Origin: Thiohalocapsa sp963698775
GTDB taxonomy: Bacteria; Pseudomonadota; Gammaproteobacteria; Chromatiales; Chromatiaceae
Length of the DNA: 64,000 nucleotides
Assembly (NCBI GenBank): GCA_963698775.1
Contig: CAVOSE010000057.1
Coordinates: 1 to 64,000, forward strand
Direction of reading: 5' to 3'
In this document: positions 14,953 through 25,100 of the stretch, in pieces
How positions within the stretch are numbered: position 1 is the stretch's first letter
Layout of the letters: each line of letters starts with the position of its first letter
Made by a program: the position numbers and the translations under genes
The notes under the pieces: model-generated
Seen by the model: only the letters and a program-made list of their open reading frames with translations
What the model was told of the DNA's origin: nothing
Database searches by the model: none

Positions 14953-15792
14953 ATGCTCTTACGACTCCCCCTCTATCGGACGCTCGCCGCGCTGGCGGCC
15001 CTTAGCCTATCGGCGTCTCCGGCCATCGCCCCCGCGGCGGACAAGCTCGATCCCTACGACGGTGACTGGCACTTTACGCTGACGCCCTATCTATGGTTGC
15101 CGAATGTCAACGGCACGATCGACGGGCGCGCGCTGGGGTCCAACCTCGGCAATTTCAGCACCAGCACCGAGATCGGCCCGAACGACTATCTGAAGAATCT
15201 CAAATTCGGCGCCATGGTCACCGGCGAGGTGCGCAAGGGCGATTGGTCGGTGTTCACCGACATCATCTACATCGACTTCGGCGATCAGCGCTCGCGCGTG
15301 CGCAACATCACCGGTCCCGAGGGCCGCGCCCTGAGCAGCATCCAACGCAACGCTACCACCAGCCTCTCGGCAACCGTCTGGACATTGGCCGGAGCCCGAA
15401 CGCTGGTGCACAACCCGAAAGTCAAGCTCGACCTGTTGGCCGGGTTTCGCTACGTAGGGATCGACACCGAGCTTAAATTGAACATCGTGGGGTCCGATGG
15501 CTTTATCGACACCAATGCACGAGGCTCCCGCGACCTGACCGAGTGGGACGGCATCGCCGGGGTCAAGGGCCAGTTCCGGTTTGGTGAAGGCCGCTGGTAC
15601 ATGCCCTACTACATAGACGTCGGCACCGGATCATCCAACTGGACCTGGCAGGCACTGCTGGGCGTGGGCTACGCCTTCGACTGGGGTGCTGTGAACCTCT
15701 CGATCCGCAGCCTCTCCTACGATTTCAATGGGAAAAACGACGCTGATCTGCGTATGACCGGCCCGACGTTGGGGGCGACCTTCCGCTGGTAA
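14953..15792 (+). CDS. Outer-membrane beta-barrel protein
   Basis: This 279-residue protein has a signal peptide (about 1-29, ending APAADK) and alternating hydrophobic strands throughout, starting DWHFTLTPYLWLPNVNGTID and ending with an aromatic TFRW, the usual terminal signature for outer-membrane insertion. Repeated motifs such as LDLLAGFRYVGI and WQALLGVGYAF are typical of small OmpA/opacity-like barrels. The transported substrate or role is unknown. It follows the lipoprotein gene by 76 bases and is followed by repeat sequences. Confidence 0.75.
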   Translation: MLLRLPLYRTLAALAALSLSASPAIAPAADKLDPYDGDWHFTLTPYLWLPNVNGTIDGRALGSNLGNFSTSTEIGPNDYLKNLKFGAMVTGEVRKGDWSVFTDIIYIDFGDQRSRVRNITGPEGRALSSIQRNATTSLSATVWTLAGARTLVHNPKVKLDLLAGFRYVGIDTELKLNIVGSDGFIDTNARGSRDLTEWDGIAGVKGQFRFGEGRWYMPYYIDVGTGSSNWTWQALLGVGYAFDWGAVNLSIRSLSYDFNGKNDADLRMTGPTLGATFRW

Positions 15793-15840
15793 ACAGCAGG
15801 TTCGTAGGCCAGATTGGCGCAGCAAAACCCGACGCAGGGG

Positions 15841-15955
15841 AAATCGAAATCGCTATCGGGATCGCTATCGGGATCGCTATCGAAATCGAGACGACACCAG
15901 ATTTTACGAGATGCACGATCCCGATCCCGATTTCGATAGCGATTTCGAGACGGAC
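15841..15955. repeat. Inverted hexanucleotide satellite (ATCGCT/ATCGGG/ATCGAA units)
   Basis: The left arm holds about eight 6-base units (ATCGAA, ATCGCT, ATCGGG); the right arm from about 15916 holds the complementary type (CCCGAT, TTCGAT, AGCGAT). The arms face each other around about 30 bases, so the whole can fold back. Similar elements are at 21479-21580 and 49466-49703. Confidence 0.75.
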
Positions 15956-16010
15956 CCCAAAAAGCCCCCGGTCGCGCCTTCCGCACCCGCTAGAACCAGA
16001 AAGAGCAGTT

Positions 16011-16106
16011 CACCACGAAGGGCACGAAGCTTTACAAGAAGAGGCGCATGATTAGAACAGCACTTCTCTCCTTTTTTCCTTCGTGTTCTTCGTGCACTTC
16101 GTGGTG
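16011..16106. repeat. Long inverted repeat, CACGAAGGGCACGAAG family
   Basis: CACCACGAAGGGCACGAAG faces CTTCGTGCACTTCGTGGTG across about 50 bases. Another member lies at 21325-21411 and a diverged one at 56994-57057. A transcribed copy would form a strong hairpin between the barrel gene and the gene at 16166. Confidence 0.75.
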
Positions 16107-16165
16107 CTAACTCTTCGCTTAGGATAAATCCCACCCCCGAAGCCCAACCATAGAAGGAGAACACG

Positions 16166-16708
16166 ATGACCAAGAGACGCGACCTGCTGACCGCCGCCGC
16201 CCTGCTCGGCCCGCTCGCCTTGCTAACGCGATCGGCCCAGGCATCCGAGAAGGAGCACCACGGGCCCAAGGCAAACCATAACAAGGCCGATTTCCTGTTC
16301 GTGCAAAACGCCACCCGCGTGACCTACGCCGATGGCAAGCTGACGCTCGCGGGGATAAACCCGGCAACCGTGATGTTCTCGGATCGTCCGGAGCGCATCG
16401 CCGGGCACATGACCACGGCCCGCTTCGTGCCGTTCTGGAGCGAAGGCAGCGACAGCTTCCTACAGGACCCACCGAATGCGACCCTGTCGTTCCTTGAAGA
16501 TAAGACGCTCGACGACGCGGTGGTCGAGCTGCGCGATCCGGTGCTGGCCGGCAACGATCTGAGCTACCAGGTCAAAATCTTGGAGGGCACCATCCCGGCC
16601 AGCGCCGGCGCCGCCTCGCTATTCATCGACATCATCGGCATGCCGCTGACGCCGGTCTCCTTCGCCGGCGCCCGTCGACGCGCCTGGCGGCGTGCGGTCG
16701 TCTATTGA
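16166..16708 (+). CDS. Conserved hypothetical exported protein, possible Tat substrate
   Basis: The 180-residue protein begins MTKRRDLLTAAALLGPLALL and has AQA before the mature part; the Arg pair in KRRDLL suggests Tat export, without a perfect motif. A His-rich segment (EKEHHGPKANHNK) follows, then a domain with DFLFVQNATRVTYADGKL, LAGINPATVMFSDRPERI, and PPNATLSFLEDK, ending SLFIDIIGMPLTPVSFAG. This set of motifs recurs in an unnamed proteobacterial family as I remember it; no function is known to me. The ATG has GAAGGAG just upstream. It stands alone between repeat elements. Confidence 0.65.
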   Translation: MTKRRDLLTAAALLGPLALLTRSAQASEKEHHGPKANHNKADFLFVQNATRVTYADGKLTLAGINPATVMFSDRPERIAGHMTTARFVPFWSEGSDSFLQDPPNATLSFLEDKTLDDAVVELRDPVLAGNDLSYQVKILEGTIPASAGAASLFIDIIGMPLTPVSFAGARRRAWRRAVVY

Positions 16709-16729
16709 TACTGCTTAGGCGACTACGAA

Positions 16730-16814
16730 AATCTTGTACCAAATGACGCTGGCTTGAGGTTCGCCTTCAAGCAGCACCCGCAGGAGCATAGCCGAGCTAT
16801 GCTCCTGCGGGTGC
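16730..16814. repeat. Dispersed repeat ending in GCACCCGCAGGAGCATAG hairpin
   Basis: A perfect 18-base inverted repeat around CCGAG lies at 16774-16814. Sequence to its left (ATCTTGTACC through GAGGTTCGCCTTCAAGCAG) matches, in the opposite orientation, the element at 52600-52686. The repeat overlaps the 3' end of the antitoxin gene at 16797. Confidence 0.75.
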
Positions 16815-17000
16815 GACTCGGAAGGCGCGCGTCAACAGGCGTTTGAGCTGTTCCCTGGCCGCGGCGCGGCGGTCCTGGGCCGCGACCAGCCGGGCGACGA
16901 CCTCGCCCCGGCGCGAGACCATGATCTCCTCCCCCGCCTCGGCGCGGGCGACGTACTCGGGCAGATGGCTGCGCAGCTCGGTGATGTTGACCGTTTGCAT
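16797..17000 (-). CDS. Orphan Phd/YefM-family antitoxin, C terminus replaced by a repeat
   Basis: The ATG at 17000 gives MQTVNITELRSHLPEYVARA, then EEIMVSRRGEVVARLV, a clear Phd/YefM antitoxin. It is short (67 residues against a usual 75-90), and its last six or so codons lie inside the hairpin repeat at 16774-16814. No toxin gene follows downstream, where one would be expected. The repeat insertion probably removed the toxin and the end of the antitoxin. Longer open frames upstream to 17228 show no family similarity. Confidence 0.72.
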   Translation of the reverse strand: MQTVNITELRSHLPEYVARAEAGEEIMVSRRGEVVARLVAAQDRRAAAREQLKRLLTRAFRVAPAGA

Positions 17001-17344
17001 CCGGACCTTGGCTGAATCTGTGCGGTTGAAATGCGCAGAGCATACCCCGATGCCGCCCGGCCCGGGCACGACGACCGGTCGACAGCACAGCTCGATAGGG
17101 CCGCCCGGAGGTGACCCGACGCATTGCGCGGGTTCAGGGGTTGGATCGCGAGCGACATGACCATCGTCCGTTTGGCCTCGGGATCTTCGATCCAGTCTTA
17201 CGATGCCAACCTGTGATGGACAACTCATTAATTAGTTACTAAATTCTGCGCGTATAATCTTCTCGTAAATCTTCTCTTGCCTCTTCTCGCTCGGGCGCTT
17301 GCCGAGCATCAACCGCCGACGCTCGGCCAGGAGCGAGTCAGCCC

Positions 17345-18727
17345 TTGAGGACGAAGCAGCAGATCGCGCGCGAGCGCCTCGCCAGCGTGCTCGGGCGCCA
17401 AGCCGCGGTCCGAGCGGCGGAGCTGGCCACGGCGCTGGAGATCAGCGTCCCCACGCTGCACCGGCTGCTGGACGCGAGCACCCTGCCCATCCTGGTCGCG
17501 GGTAAGGCGCGTCGCACCCGCTATGCCTTGCGCAGATCCGTGCGGGGAGACTCCGGCGAGTACCCGCTCTATGCCGTCGATATCTCTGGCCGCGCGACGC
17601 AGGTCGCGAGCCTGTCCGCCCTCGCCCCAAGGGGCGCATGGATGACGCTCGCGGCAACGGACTGGCCGCTGATTGAGGAGGCACGCGATGGGTGGTGGGA
17701 TGGCCTGCCCTATCCGCTATATGACATGCGACCTCAGGGTTACCTCGGCCGGCAGCTCGCGCGGGCGATCCAGCGCGAGTTCTCGGTGCCGGACGACCCC
17801 AATCTCTGGAACGACGACGACATCCTGTTCGCCCTGAGCCGGGTCGGGACGGATACAGTCGGCAACCTCATCCTCGGCGATACCGCCTGCGAGCGCTGGC
17901 AGCAAGAGCGACTCTCGGCCGGCGAGCCTTTGCGCGAAGCGGACACGCCCGCCGCCTACGCGGTCTTGGCGGAGCGAGCGCTGGCGGCGGGGGTAGCGGG
18001 ATCAAGCGCGGCGGGGGAGTTTCCCAAGTTCCCGGCCCGACGCGCGCTCGCCGGTCGCGCGACGCCGCATGTGCTGGTCAAGTTCTCGGGCGCGGACGAT
18101 TCGCCCGCTGTGCGCCGCTGGGCTGACCTGCTGGTCTGCGAGCACCTGGCCCTGGAATGCGTATCGGCCTTGCCGGGCATCGCCTGCGCCCACAGCCGTA
18201 TCCTCTCGCACGCTGGGCGCACCTTTCTCGAGGTGGAGCGCTTCGACCGCCACGGCACCTGGGGGCGCAGCCCGCTCATCAGCCTGGAGACGGTCAACGC
18301 GGCCCTGCTGGGACAGGACAGCCACGACTGGCCACGCCTGGCCGATGCCCTGGTCGCGGCGGACCTCCTGGAGACGGAGGATGCGGCGCGCATCCATTAC
18401 CTCTGGTGGTACGGTCGCTTGATCGCGAACACCGACATGCACCTGGGGAATCTCAGCTTTCGGCCAGTCGCGGGGCGCCTGCGCCCGGCGCCCGTCTACG
18501 ACATGCTGCCGATGCGCCATGCACCGCTGAGAGGCGGTGAATTGCCCGCACCCGAGTGGACGCCACCGCTCCCCCTGCCCCGTGAGCGCGACACTTGGCT
18601 CACCGCCAGTCAGGTCGCCTTGACGTTCTGGGAGCGGGTGGCCGCGGACGTGCGGATCGGCGCGGGGTTTCGCGACCTCGGGAGCCGCCATGGCCGGGCC
18701 TTGCGCGACCTGGCCGAGCAGGTATGA
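17345..18727 (+). CDS. yjjJ: HipA-family protein of YjjJ type
   Basis: The 460-residue protein has an N-terminal winged-helix-like part (RAAELATALEISVPTLHRLLD) and a HipA kinase-like body. Visible are LVKFSGADD (ATP-binding region), VERFDRHGTWGR, SLETVNAALLGQ, the catalytic loop NTDMHLGNLSF and the metal-binding PVYDMLPM. HipA toxins phosphorylate a glutamyl-tRNA synthetase; YjjJ forms carry their own DNA-binding part and no separate HipB. Catalytic Asp and Asn are present, so activity is plausible. The start is a TTG at 17345 with AGGAG 12 bases upstream; another start is possible. No partner gene is adjacent. Confidence 0.85.
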   Translation: MRTKQQIARERLASVLGRQAAVRAAELATALEISVPTLHRLLDASTLPILVAGKARRTRYALRRSVRGDSGEYPLYAVDISGRATQVASLSALAPRGAWMTLAATDWPLIEEARDGWWDGLPYPLYDMRPQGYLGRQLARAIQREFSVPDDPNLWNDDDILFALSRVGTDTVGNLILGDTACERWQQERLSAGEPLREADTPAAYAVLAERALAAGVAGSSAAGEFPKFPARRALAGRATPHVLVKFSGADDSPAVRRWADLLVCEHLALECVSALPGIACAHSRILSHAGRTFLEVERFDRHGTWGRSPLISLETVNAALLGQDSHDWPRLADALVAADLLETEDAARIHYLWWYGRLIANTDMHLGNLSFRPVAGRLRPAPVYDMLPMRHAPLRGGELPAPEWTPPLPLPRERDTWLTASQVALTFWERVAADVRIGAGFRDLGSRHGRALRDLAEQV

Positions 18728-19249
18728 CGACGCGAGCGCTTCCTGCGCCGGGCGGGGTCAACGCCGGGCGGGGTCAGTGCCCAATGGAGAGTTGCGTCCC
18801 TCTGTCAGGGGCGGCAAGCTCGCCGATCAACGCCAACTGCCTGATTTCCCGGTGTGCGCCCCCACGCCGTCCATTTGGCGTGAAGTGGTCAGTTGCGACC
18901 TCGTGTGATGCGGCATCATCGGAACGCCATTTCCGGAATTCACTCGTCCGCGAAAGGAGTGACTGGTGATCGGCATGACTCGCCGCGAACTGAAAACGAT
19001 TCGCGCCGGACCTCGCGTGCGGCGGCAGTCCGAGGCGCCGCCCCGCGCGGTTGAATCGTTGGCCGAAGACTACGACGAGTCGATCTGCGCCCGACTGACA
19101 GTCTTCCGGACAACATCATGCAGGCCTTCCGTTTCTTTGGGGTCCGTTTGCGCATCGACGCGGGTCAGCGGGCTCTCGGGCTGAGCTGCACGGCAGCGCA
19201 GCACTGCAACGGCCAGGGCGTTGCCTATCGGATTTGATAGCATACGACG
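18728..19249. other. Gene-poor spacer
   Basis: No gene is supported. It contains two GGGCGGGGTCA units near 18748-18776 and the IS21-end-like 18-mer TTGGCGTGAAGTGGTCAG at 18875-18892. Confidence 0.4.
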
Positions 19250-21247
19250 ATGAATCAATCGAAAAGCAGCGTGCGTTCTAGTTTGAGCCAAGCTTTGATA
19301 GCGGCCCTGCTGATCGGGCTCTTGGTGTCCCCAGCGATCTTGCCGGCAGACGAGGCACCGGTGATGCACGCCCAGAACCTCGGGGACACAACGCTATTCA
19401 CGCAACCGCTATTGCTCGCGGTCGCCAACCTCGACCAGCGTATCAGCGCTACCACGGATAACGCCGACAGGGCCCGGCTGACGCACCAGCGCGCCCTCGT
19501 GCTGGAGCAACTCAACCGGGCCATCTTGTCCCGAGGCGATAATGGCTTTGCGGCAACGCTCCCCGCGGACGAACTGCAGCGTCTGGGGGACACCGTTGCG
19601 AGTGCCCGGCGCAGCGGGGACAAGACCGCCGAGATGACCGCGATTCTGCACCTCAACAGCGCGGTTCTGGACCAGAGCTTTGCCGATCTGCTGACGACGG
19701 TGGCGCGTGACTGGATCCGGTTCGCCCCAGCCGCGGACTTCAACCGCGCGTTCAACAGCTTCCAGCAACGAAACGCTTTCAATCAGGCCCCATTCGGGCG
19801 TGACGTGCAGCATTTGCAAACTGCCGGGTCGACCAAACTCAGCGACGCCGAGCAAACGCTAATCGCCGTCTATCGTGACTACAGCCAGCGCGCCGAGGTC
19901 TATGGCGCCGTCGCTCAGTCTTTACGTGGCTTCGTCAACGGCGCGGCAACCAGCAATCGGTTGTTGCATTGGCTCGGCATCAGCACGCTGATCGGCACCA
20001 TCGACGCGCAGCCTTGGGCCATCGACCTCAACGCCAGGATGCTGCCAGGCAGCGACGACAGCATTGGGCAAGTCATCAGCGTTGGACAACTCCTGGCTGC
20101 CGTCTTGTTGTTTCTGACGTTGACCGGCATCGGCCTGATTCTGCTGCCGATGCTGCTGCGCCTTGTGCGACGGGCCTTGCCGAAACGGGCGCAGAGCACA
20201 CAGCAGGACCCGACCGAAGCTGAGCGCTTTCTGCGACTACTTGAGCAGTCGTTTCTCGGTCCGCTGCGCATCCTGTTGGTGTTGTTCGCCATCGCGCAGG
20301 CGACGCGCATTCTTTTCTTGCGCGAATCCGACGAGCGCATCATAAGCGTGATCGACAGTCTGTACGTCGTGCTGGTCGTGTGGGCGCTACTGCGCCTGAT
20401 TGACAACTTCGTGATGCTGTATTCGAGCGAGTTGCTTCGCCGCTATCCGACGCTGCGCGGAGAGTTGGTGAACTTCTTATCCAGCATGACCCGCTTCCTG
20501 GTGATCGTGATCGCCGTGCTCTTCCTGCTGCAGCACTTCGGCTTCGACATCCGCGCCCTGCTGGCTTCGCTCGGCATCGGCGGTCTGGCCGTCGCGTTCG
20601 CGGCCAAGGAGACCATCGCGAACATCTTCGGCTGCATCTCTATCATCGTCGACGACATGTTCCAGCAAGGCGATTGGATCGTGACGCCGAACGGCGAGGG
20701 GACGGTGATCGATGTCGGCCTGCGTAGCACCAAGATCCGCACCTTCGACAACGCGGTGATCTTTCTACCCAACGCCTATGTCGCCGGCATCGACGTGCGC
20801 AACTGGAGTCGGCGCAAACTGGGTCGACGCATCAAGTTTACGCTCGGACTCGAATACGGCAGCGATATGCAGCAGGTGAAAAAGACCGTCGACGACATCC
20901 GCGCCATGCTGATCGCCCATGCGGACATCGCCGACAGCAGCACCGACACCACCCACTACACCGAACAGCAACTGGGGAAGATCGCCGATGCCATGGATGG
21001 TTACGGCATCAAGCGGACCCTGCTGGTCTATCTTGATGACCTCGGCGACAGCTCAATCGACATCCTGATCTACTGCTTCTCCAAGACCGTCGACTGGGAA
21101 GGCTGGCTTCAGGTCAAGCAGGACGTGCTGTTTCGCTGTTGCGCCATCGTCGAGGCCAATGGGCTGAGTATCGCGTTCCCGAGTCAGACGCTGTATCTGC
21201 GTCAGGACGGCGGGCACGAGGAAGATGCCCTCACGTCCAATCATTGA
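19250..21247 (+). CDS. MscS-family mechanosensitive channel with periplasmic N-terminal domain
   Basis: This 665-residue protein has a signal/anchor at about 14-32, a helical periplasmic region to about 270, and several membrane segments (about 280-305, 340-365, 375-395, 415-440). The pore helix and MscS core follow: RALLASLGIGGLAVAFAAKETIANIFG, then DDMFQQGDWI, GTVIDVGLRSTKIRTFDN and VFLPNAYVAG-like IFLPNAYVAG, which form the beta and C-terminal cage parts. Such channels release solutes when membrane tension rises. The frame is intact, unlike the MscK-type gene downstream on the same strand. Confidence 0.88.
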   Translation: MNQSKSSVRSSLSQALIAALLIGLLVSPAILPADEAPVMHAQNLGDTTLFTQPLLLAVANLDQRISATTDNADRARLTHQRALVLEQLNRAILSRGDNGFAATLPADELQRLGDTVASARRSGDKTAEMTAILHLNSAVLDQSFADLLTTVARDWIRFAPAADFNRAFNSFQQRNAFNQAPFGRDVQHLQTAGSTKLSDAEQTLIAVYRDYSQRAEVYGAVAQSLRGFVNGAATSNRLLHWLGISTLIGTIDAQPWAIDLNARMLPGSDDSIGQVISVGQLLAAVLLFLTLTGIGLILLPMLLRLVRRALPKRAQSTQQDPTEAERFLRLLEQSFLGPLRILLVLFAIAQATRILFLRESDERIISVIDSLYVVLVVWALLRLIDNFVMLYSSELLRRYPTLRGELVNFLSSMTRFLVIVIAVLFLLQHFGFDIRALLASLGIGGLAVAFAAKETIANIFGCISIIVDDMFQQGDWIVTPNGEGTVIDVGLRSTKIRTFDNAVIFLPNAYVAGIDVRNWSRRKLGRRIKFTLGLEYGSDMQQVKKTVDDIRAMLIAHADIADSSTDTTHYTEQQLGKIADAMDGYGIKRTLLVYLDDLGDSSIDILIYCFSKTVDWEGWLQVKQDVLFRCCAIVEANGLSIAFPSQTLYLRQDGGHEEDALTSNH

Positions 21248-21324
21248 GCCGATCCTTAGCGTGGAGACTCGGCCTTAGCGTGGAGACTCGGCAAGTATTC
21301 GCAAAACGTGCGAGAGATGTTTTT

Positions 21325-21411
21325 CACTACGAAGGGCACGAAGCACACGAAGGAGAATGCGCTTTTATTTCCAAGCCTTCTCTTCCTTCGTGCTCTTCGT
21401 GCCCTTCGTGG
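21325..21411. repeat. Long inverted repeat, CACGAAGGGCACGAAG family
   Basis: CACTACGAAGGGCACGAAG pairs with CTTCGTGCCCTTCGTGG, with extra pairing of CACACGAAGGA and TCCTTCGTGC inside. Same family as 16011-16106. Confidence 0.75.
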
Positions 21412-21478
21412 TTCGCAACCTTCTTGTGGTTCGCGGAATACTTGCACAATCTCGTGGCTTCGCCTCGGACCGTCGAGT

Positions 21479-21580
21479 ACGGATCATCGATATCGCTATC
21501 GCTATCGCTATCGAAATCGTAGTCAGTGGCAAGCGACTCGATCCCGATCTCGATTTCGATTTCGATTTCGAGAATCTGCG
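21479..21580. repeat. Inverted hexanucleotide satellite
   Basis: Left arm of ATCGCT units (four copies) then ATCGAAATCG; right arm GATCTCGATTTCGATTTCG. The arms are complementary and separated by about 25 bases. Same type as 15841-15955. The rest of 21248-21672 holds no gene. Confidence 0.7.
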
Positions 21581-21672
21581 TCAGTCCAATGCCGCGTCGA
21601 AACTTGACTCATCTGCAAACATTTTGCGCCTTCGAACATTCTAGGCGCGCTGGAAGTAACAGAGGGAAAATC

Positions 21673-24600
21673 ATGCGAACCCCTGCCCCCGTCGTCATCG
21701 CCTGCATGCTGTGGGCTGCCGGGCTGTCGTGCGCCTATGCGCAAGAGGCCGACAGCGCCCTGCCCGGCTGGTTGGTCACCTCGGAGGCGCTGGAGTCGAA
21801 GATCGCCGAAGCGGAGGCAGCGACCGACAGGACCGAGGAGGCCAAGACCCAGCTGATCGACCTGTACCGCAAGGCACTTGAGCAATCTACAGGCGGCGAA
21901 GGACAACGCGGCATCCGCGGCCACGTTTCGGCGCAGGGCCGAGCGAGCGCCCGGCGAGATCCAGGCCATCCGCTCGGCGCTTGCGCCGGATACCGAGGCC
22001 GACCCGATAGACGGCCCTGACGCGGATGCGGACACGCCGCTGCCCGAACTGGAACAACTGCTGCAAGAGGAACAAGCGGACCTGACCGCGGCCGATGCGC
22101 GTCGCGCCGACTTCGAATCCCGTCTAGCAGCCCTCGAGCAGCGCCCTGAGGCCATCGACCAGCGCCTAGCAGAGGCGACGCAACAACGCGAAGAGGCCTC
22201 GGCGCAGATTCAGACACCGGCCGTGGACGATGCAAGCCCCACCTTTGCGCAGGCCCAAAAGTGGGTGCTGGAGACACGCTACGTGGCGCTGAACACCGAG
22301 ACCACGATGCTCGAGCAGGAACTCTCGACCCTGCCGCTGCGCACCCAGTTGCTGGAGGCAAAAGACGATAAGGAAAAGACCAACGTCGATGCGATCGGCG
22401 AGCGCATACGGGTACTCGATGAACTGATCGATCGCAAACGCCGCCAGGCGGCGGTGCAAGCGACGACGGAAGCCGAGCAGACGCAACGCGAGCTTGAGGG
22501 CATGCCTCCGGTGTTGGTCGAGTTGTCCGCGGAAAACGCGGCGCTGTCGCGTGACGTCAACGACATCACCCAGCGGCTTAAGGCGAAGGATCTGGTGCGG
22601 CAGAACCTGGAGCAGATCGTGGAGCAGCTCGACGCCGATTACCAGGATGCCCGCGAAACACTGGAGTCCGGCGAGATCAACGACGATCTCGGCCGCATCC
22701 TGTTGCAGCAGTTCGACGCGCTGCCTGACCTAAGGGCCTTTGTTCAAAACGATGAGCAACGCAAGGCGGAGATCGCCGACCTCACCGTGAGCCGCTTGAA
22801 GCATCGCGCCGAGGCGCGGCGCATCGCGGATTCGGACGCGACCGTGGAGCAACTGGCGCTGGGACTGCAGGCTGGTGCGGAGACCGAGGCGCAGAAGGCT
22901 AAGTTGCTGGAGTTGGTGCAGCAACGCCAGGCACTACTTGAGAAGACCTTGGAAGTGAACGGCCTCTATCAGGGCAAGCTGCGGGAGCTTGATCGGGCTG
23001 AGCAGGCGTTGCTCTCCACCGCCGCCGAGTATGACGCCTACTTGGACGAGCGACTCCCCTGGTTGCGCAACGCCAAACCGATCCAACTTGAGGACATCCG
23101 CGCGATGCCGAGCGAACTGGGCGCCCGACTTACGGCAGCGGACATGCCGGGCCTGCCGCGCCTGATCGGCCAGCAGCTCGCGCGCAGCCCGGTCTTCTGG
23201 CTCGCCGTGATCGGCGCCGGCGTCCTGCTCTTGCGGCGCCGAGCAATCATCGCCGCCATCGAATCGATCACGCCCCAGATCGGCAAACCCACCACCGACC
23301 GCATGAACTATACCGGGAGGGTGCTGGGCCTGACCCTGCTGCTCGCGGCGCCACTGCCCCTGCTATTGGCAGTCGTGGGCTGGCAACTCAAATTCGACGG
23401 CGGCGCGACAGAGTTCTCCCATGCCTTGGGTCATGCACTCATACGGGCCGCCCTGCATCTTTCCATTCTGTTCAGCCTGGGCGCCATCTGCCGGCCGCAC
23501 GGGTTGGCCGCGGTCCATTTCCGCTGGCCGGAGCGCAACCTGACGCTGCTGCGCACTCAGCTCCGTCTATTCGTCTGGCCGTTCGTGGTCGCGATCTTCG
23601 ATCGTCAATGTCGCGCTTGGTCTCAACCAGGCCGAGAGCGGCGGCACCTTGGCCAAGCTCGCTCTGCTGCTTGCCTACCTGCCGCTGTCCTGGTTCCTGT
23701 ACCGGGTGCTCCATCCCCGGCATGGCGTGTTTGCGCACCTGCGATCCGGTGGCGACTACCCGATGCTCTTCCGCACCTACCTCATCTGGTACCCGCTGCT
23801 CGTCGGCTCACCCCTGGCACTCATCGCCCTCGCCTGGACCGGCTACGTCTACACGGCCACCGCCTTTTCCTATCTGTTTTTGCTGACGCTCTGGTTCTTG
23901 GCTGCGCTGGTGTTGAGTAACGCGCTCGCCTTGCGTTGGCTGCAGGTCACCAGACGGCGCCTCGCCTTCGATGCCGCCATGGAACGCCGACGTGCGGAGC
24001 AAGAGGAAGCCGAAGAGCATGAAGCGCTCGGCGAGATAGGCGAGCTGCATTTCGAGGAGGAGGAGGTGGATATTGCCGCCCTGAGCGACGAGACGCGCGG
24101 GCTGATCCGCATCCTCCTCTTCACCTCGACCATTGTCGGCTTTTACCTGATCTGGTTCAGCGCCCTACCCGCGCTGCATATCTTCGACGATGTGATCTTG
24201 TGGCATGGAACCGTAATCGTCGATGGCGCTGCGCAGCCGCTGCCCATCACGCTGGGGAACCTCGGCCAAGCTTTGCTGTATGCCATCGGCACCTGGGTGC
24301 TGGCGGACCGCCTCCCGGCGTTGTTTGAGATCTTACTGCTGCAGCGCTTCCATATGACAGCTGCCAGCCGTTATACGGTGACCACGTTGACGACCTATGT
24401 CGTGGTTGCCGTGGGTCTAATGCTGGTGCTAAGCACCCTCGGCGCGCGTTGGTCGCAAGTGCAATGGCTGGCGGCGGCGCTCAGCGTCGGCATCGGCTTC
24501 GGCCTGCAGGAGATCGTCGCCAACTTCATCAGCGGGTTGATCATCCTGTTCGAGCGACCCATTCGCGTCGGTGATGCTGTAACGGTCGGTGACACCGACG

Positions 24601-25067
24601 GCGTGGTCACCAAGATCAAGATCCGCGCCACCACCATCCGCAACTTCGACGGCAAGGAACTGCTGGTACCGAACAAGGAGTTCATCACTGGACGTCTGCT
24701 CAATTGGTCGCTTTCAGACCAGACCACGCGTCTGGTCCTAGCCATTGGCATCGCTTACGGATCACCGGTGCGTCAGGCCATGGAACTGCTTGAGGAGGCG
24801 GCGCATGAGAACCCCAACGTGCTTGATGAGCCTTCCCCCACGGTGATCTTCGACACCTTCGGCGACAACGCGCTCGGCCTGTTGCTGCGCTGCTTCGTCG
24901 ATTCCATCGATCTGCGCGTCAAGACCATCAGTGCGTTGAACGAGGCCATCAACGACAAGTTCAATGCCGCTGGTATCAGCATCGCCTTCCCGCAGCGCGA
25001 CCTGCATCTCGACACCCTCAAACCGCTGCGGGTTCAGATCGAACACACAGGACCTACTAACGGCTAG
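21673..25067 (+). pseudogene. mscK: MscK/KefA-type mechanosensitive channel, two frameshifts
   Basis: Read through the shifts, this is one gene of about 1130 codons, the usual length of MscK. It starts at the ATG at 21673 with a signal peptide (LSCAYAQEA). The frame breaks near 21878, where one extra T turns KALSNLQAAKDN into KALEQSTG, and near 23600, where one extra base breaks VVAIF-IVNVALGLNQAESGG. The first long part is a coiled-coil periplasmic region (about 60-450). The last part has membrane segments and a complete MscS core (AAALSVGIGFGLQEIVANFISG, then FERPIRVGDAVTVG). As written no full protein is made, but the fragment from 23649 could give an MscS-like protein. Sequencing error is an alternative. 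Confidence 0.82.
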
Positions 25068-25100
25068 AACAGCTCCGAAGGAGAACGAAAGAGTCAACAC

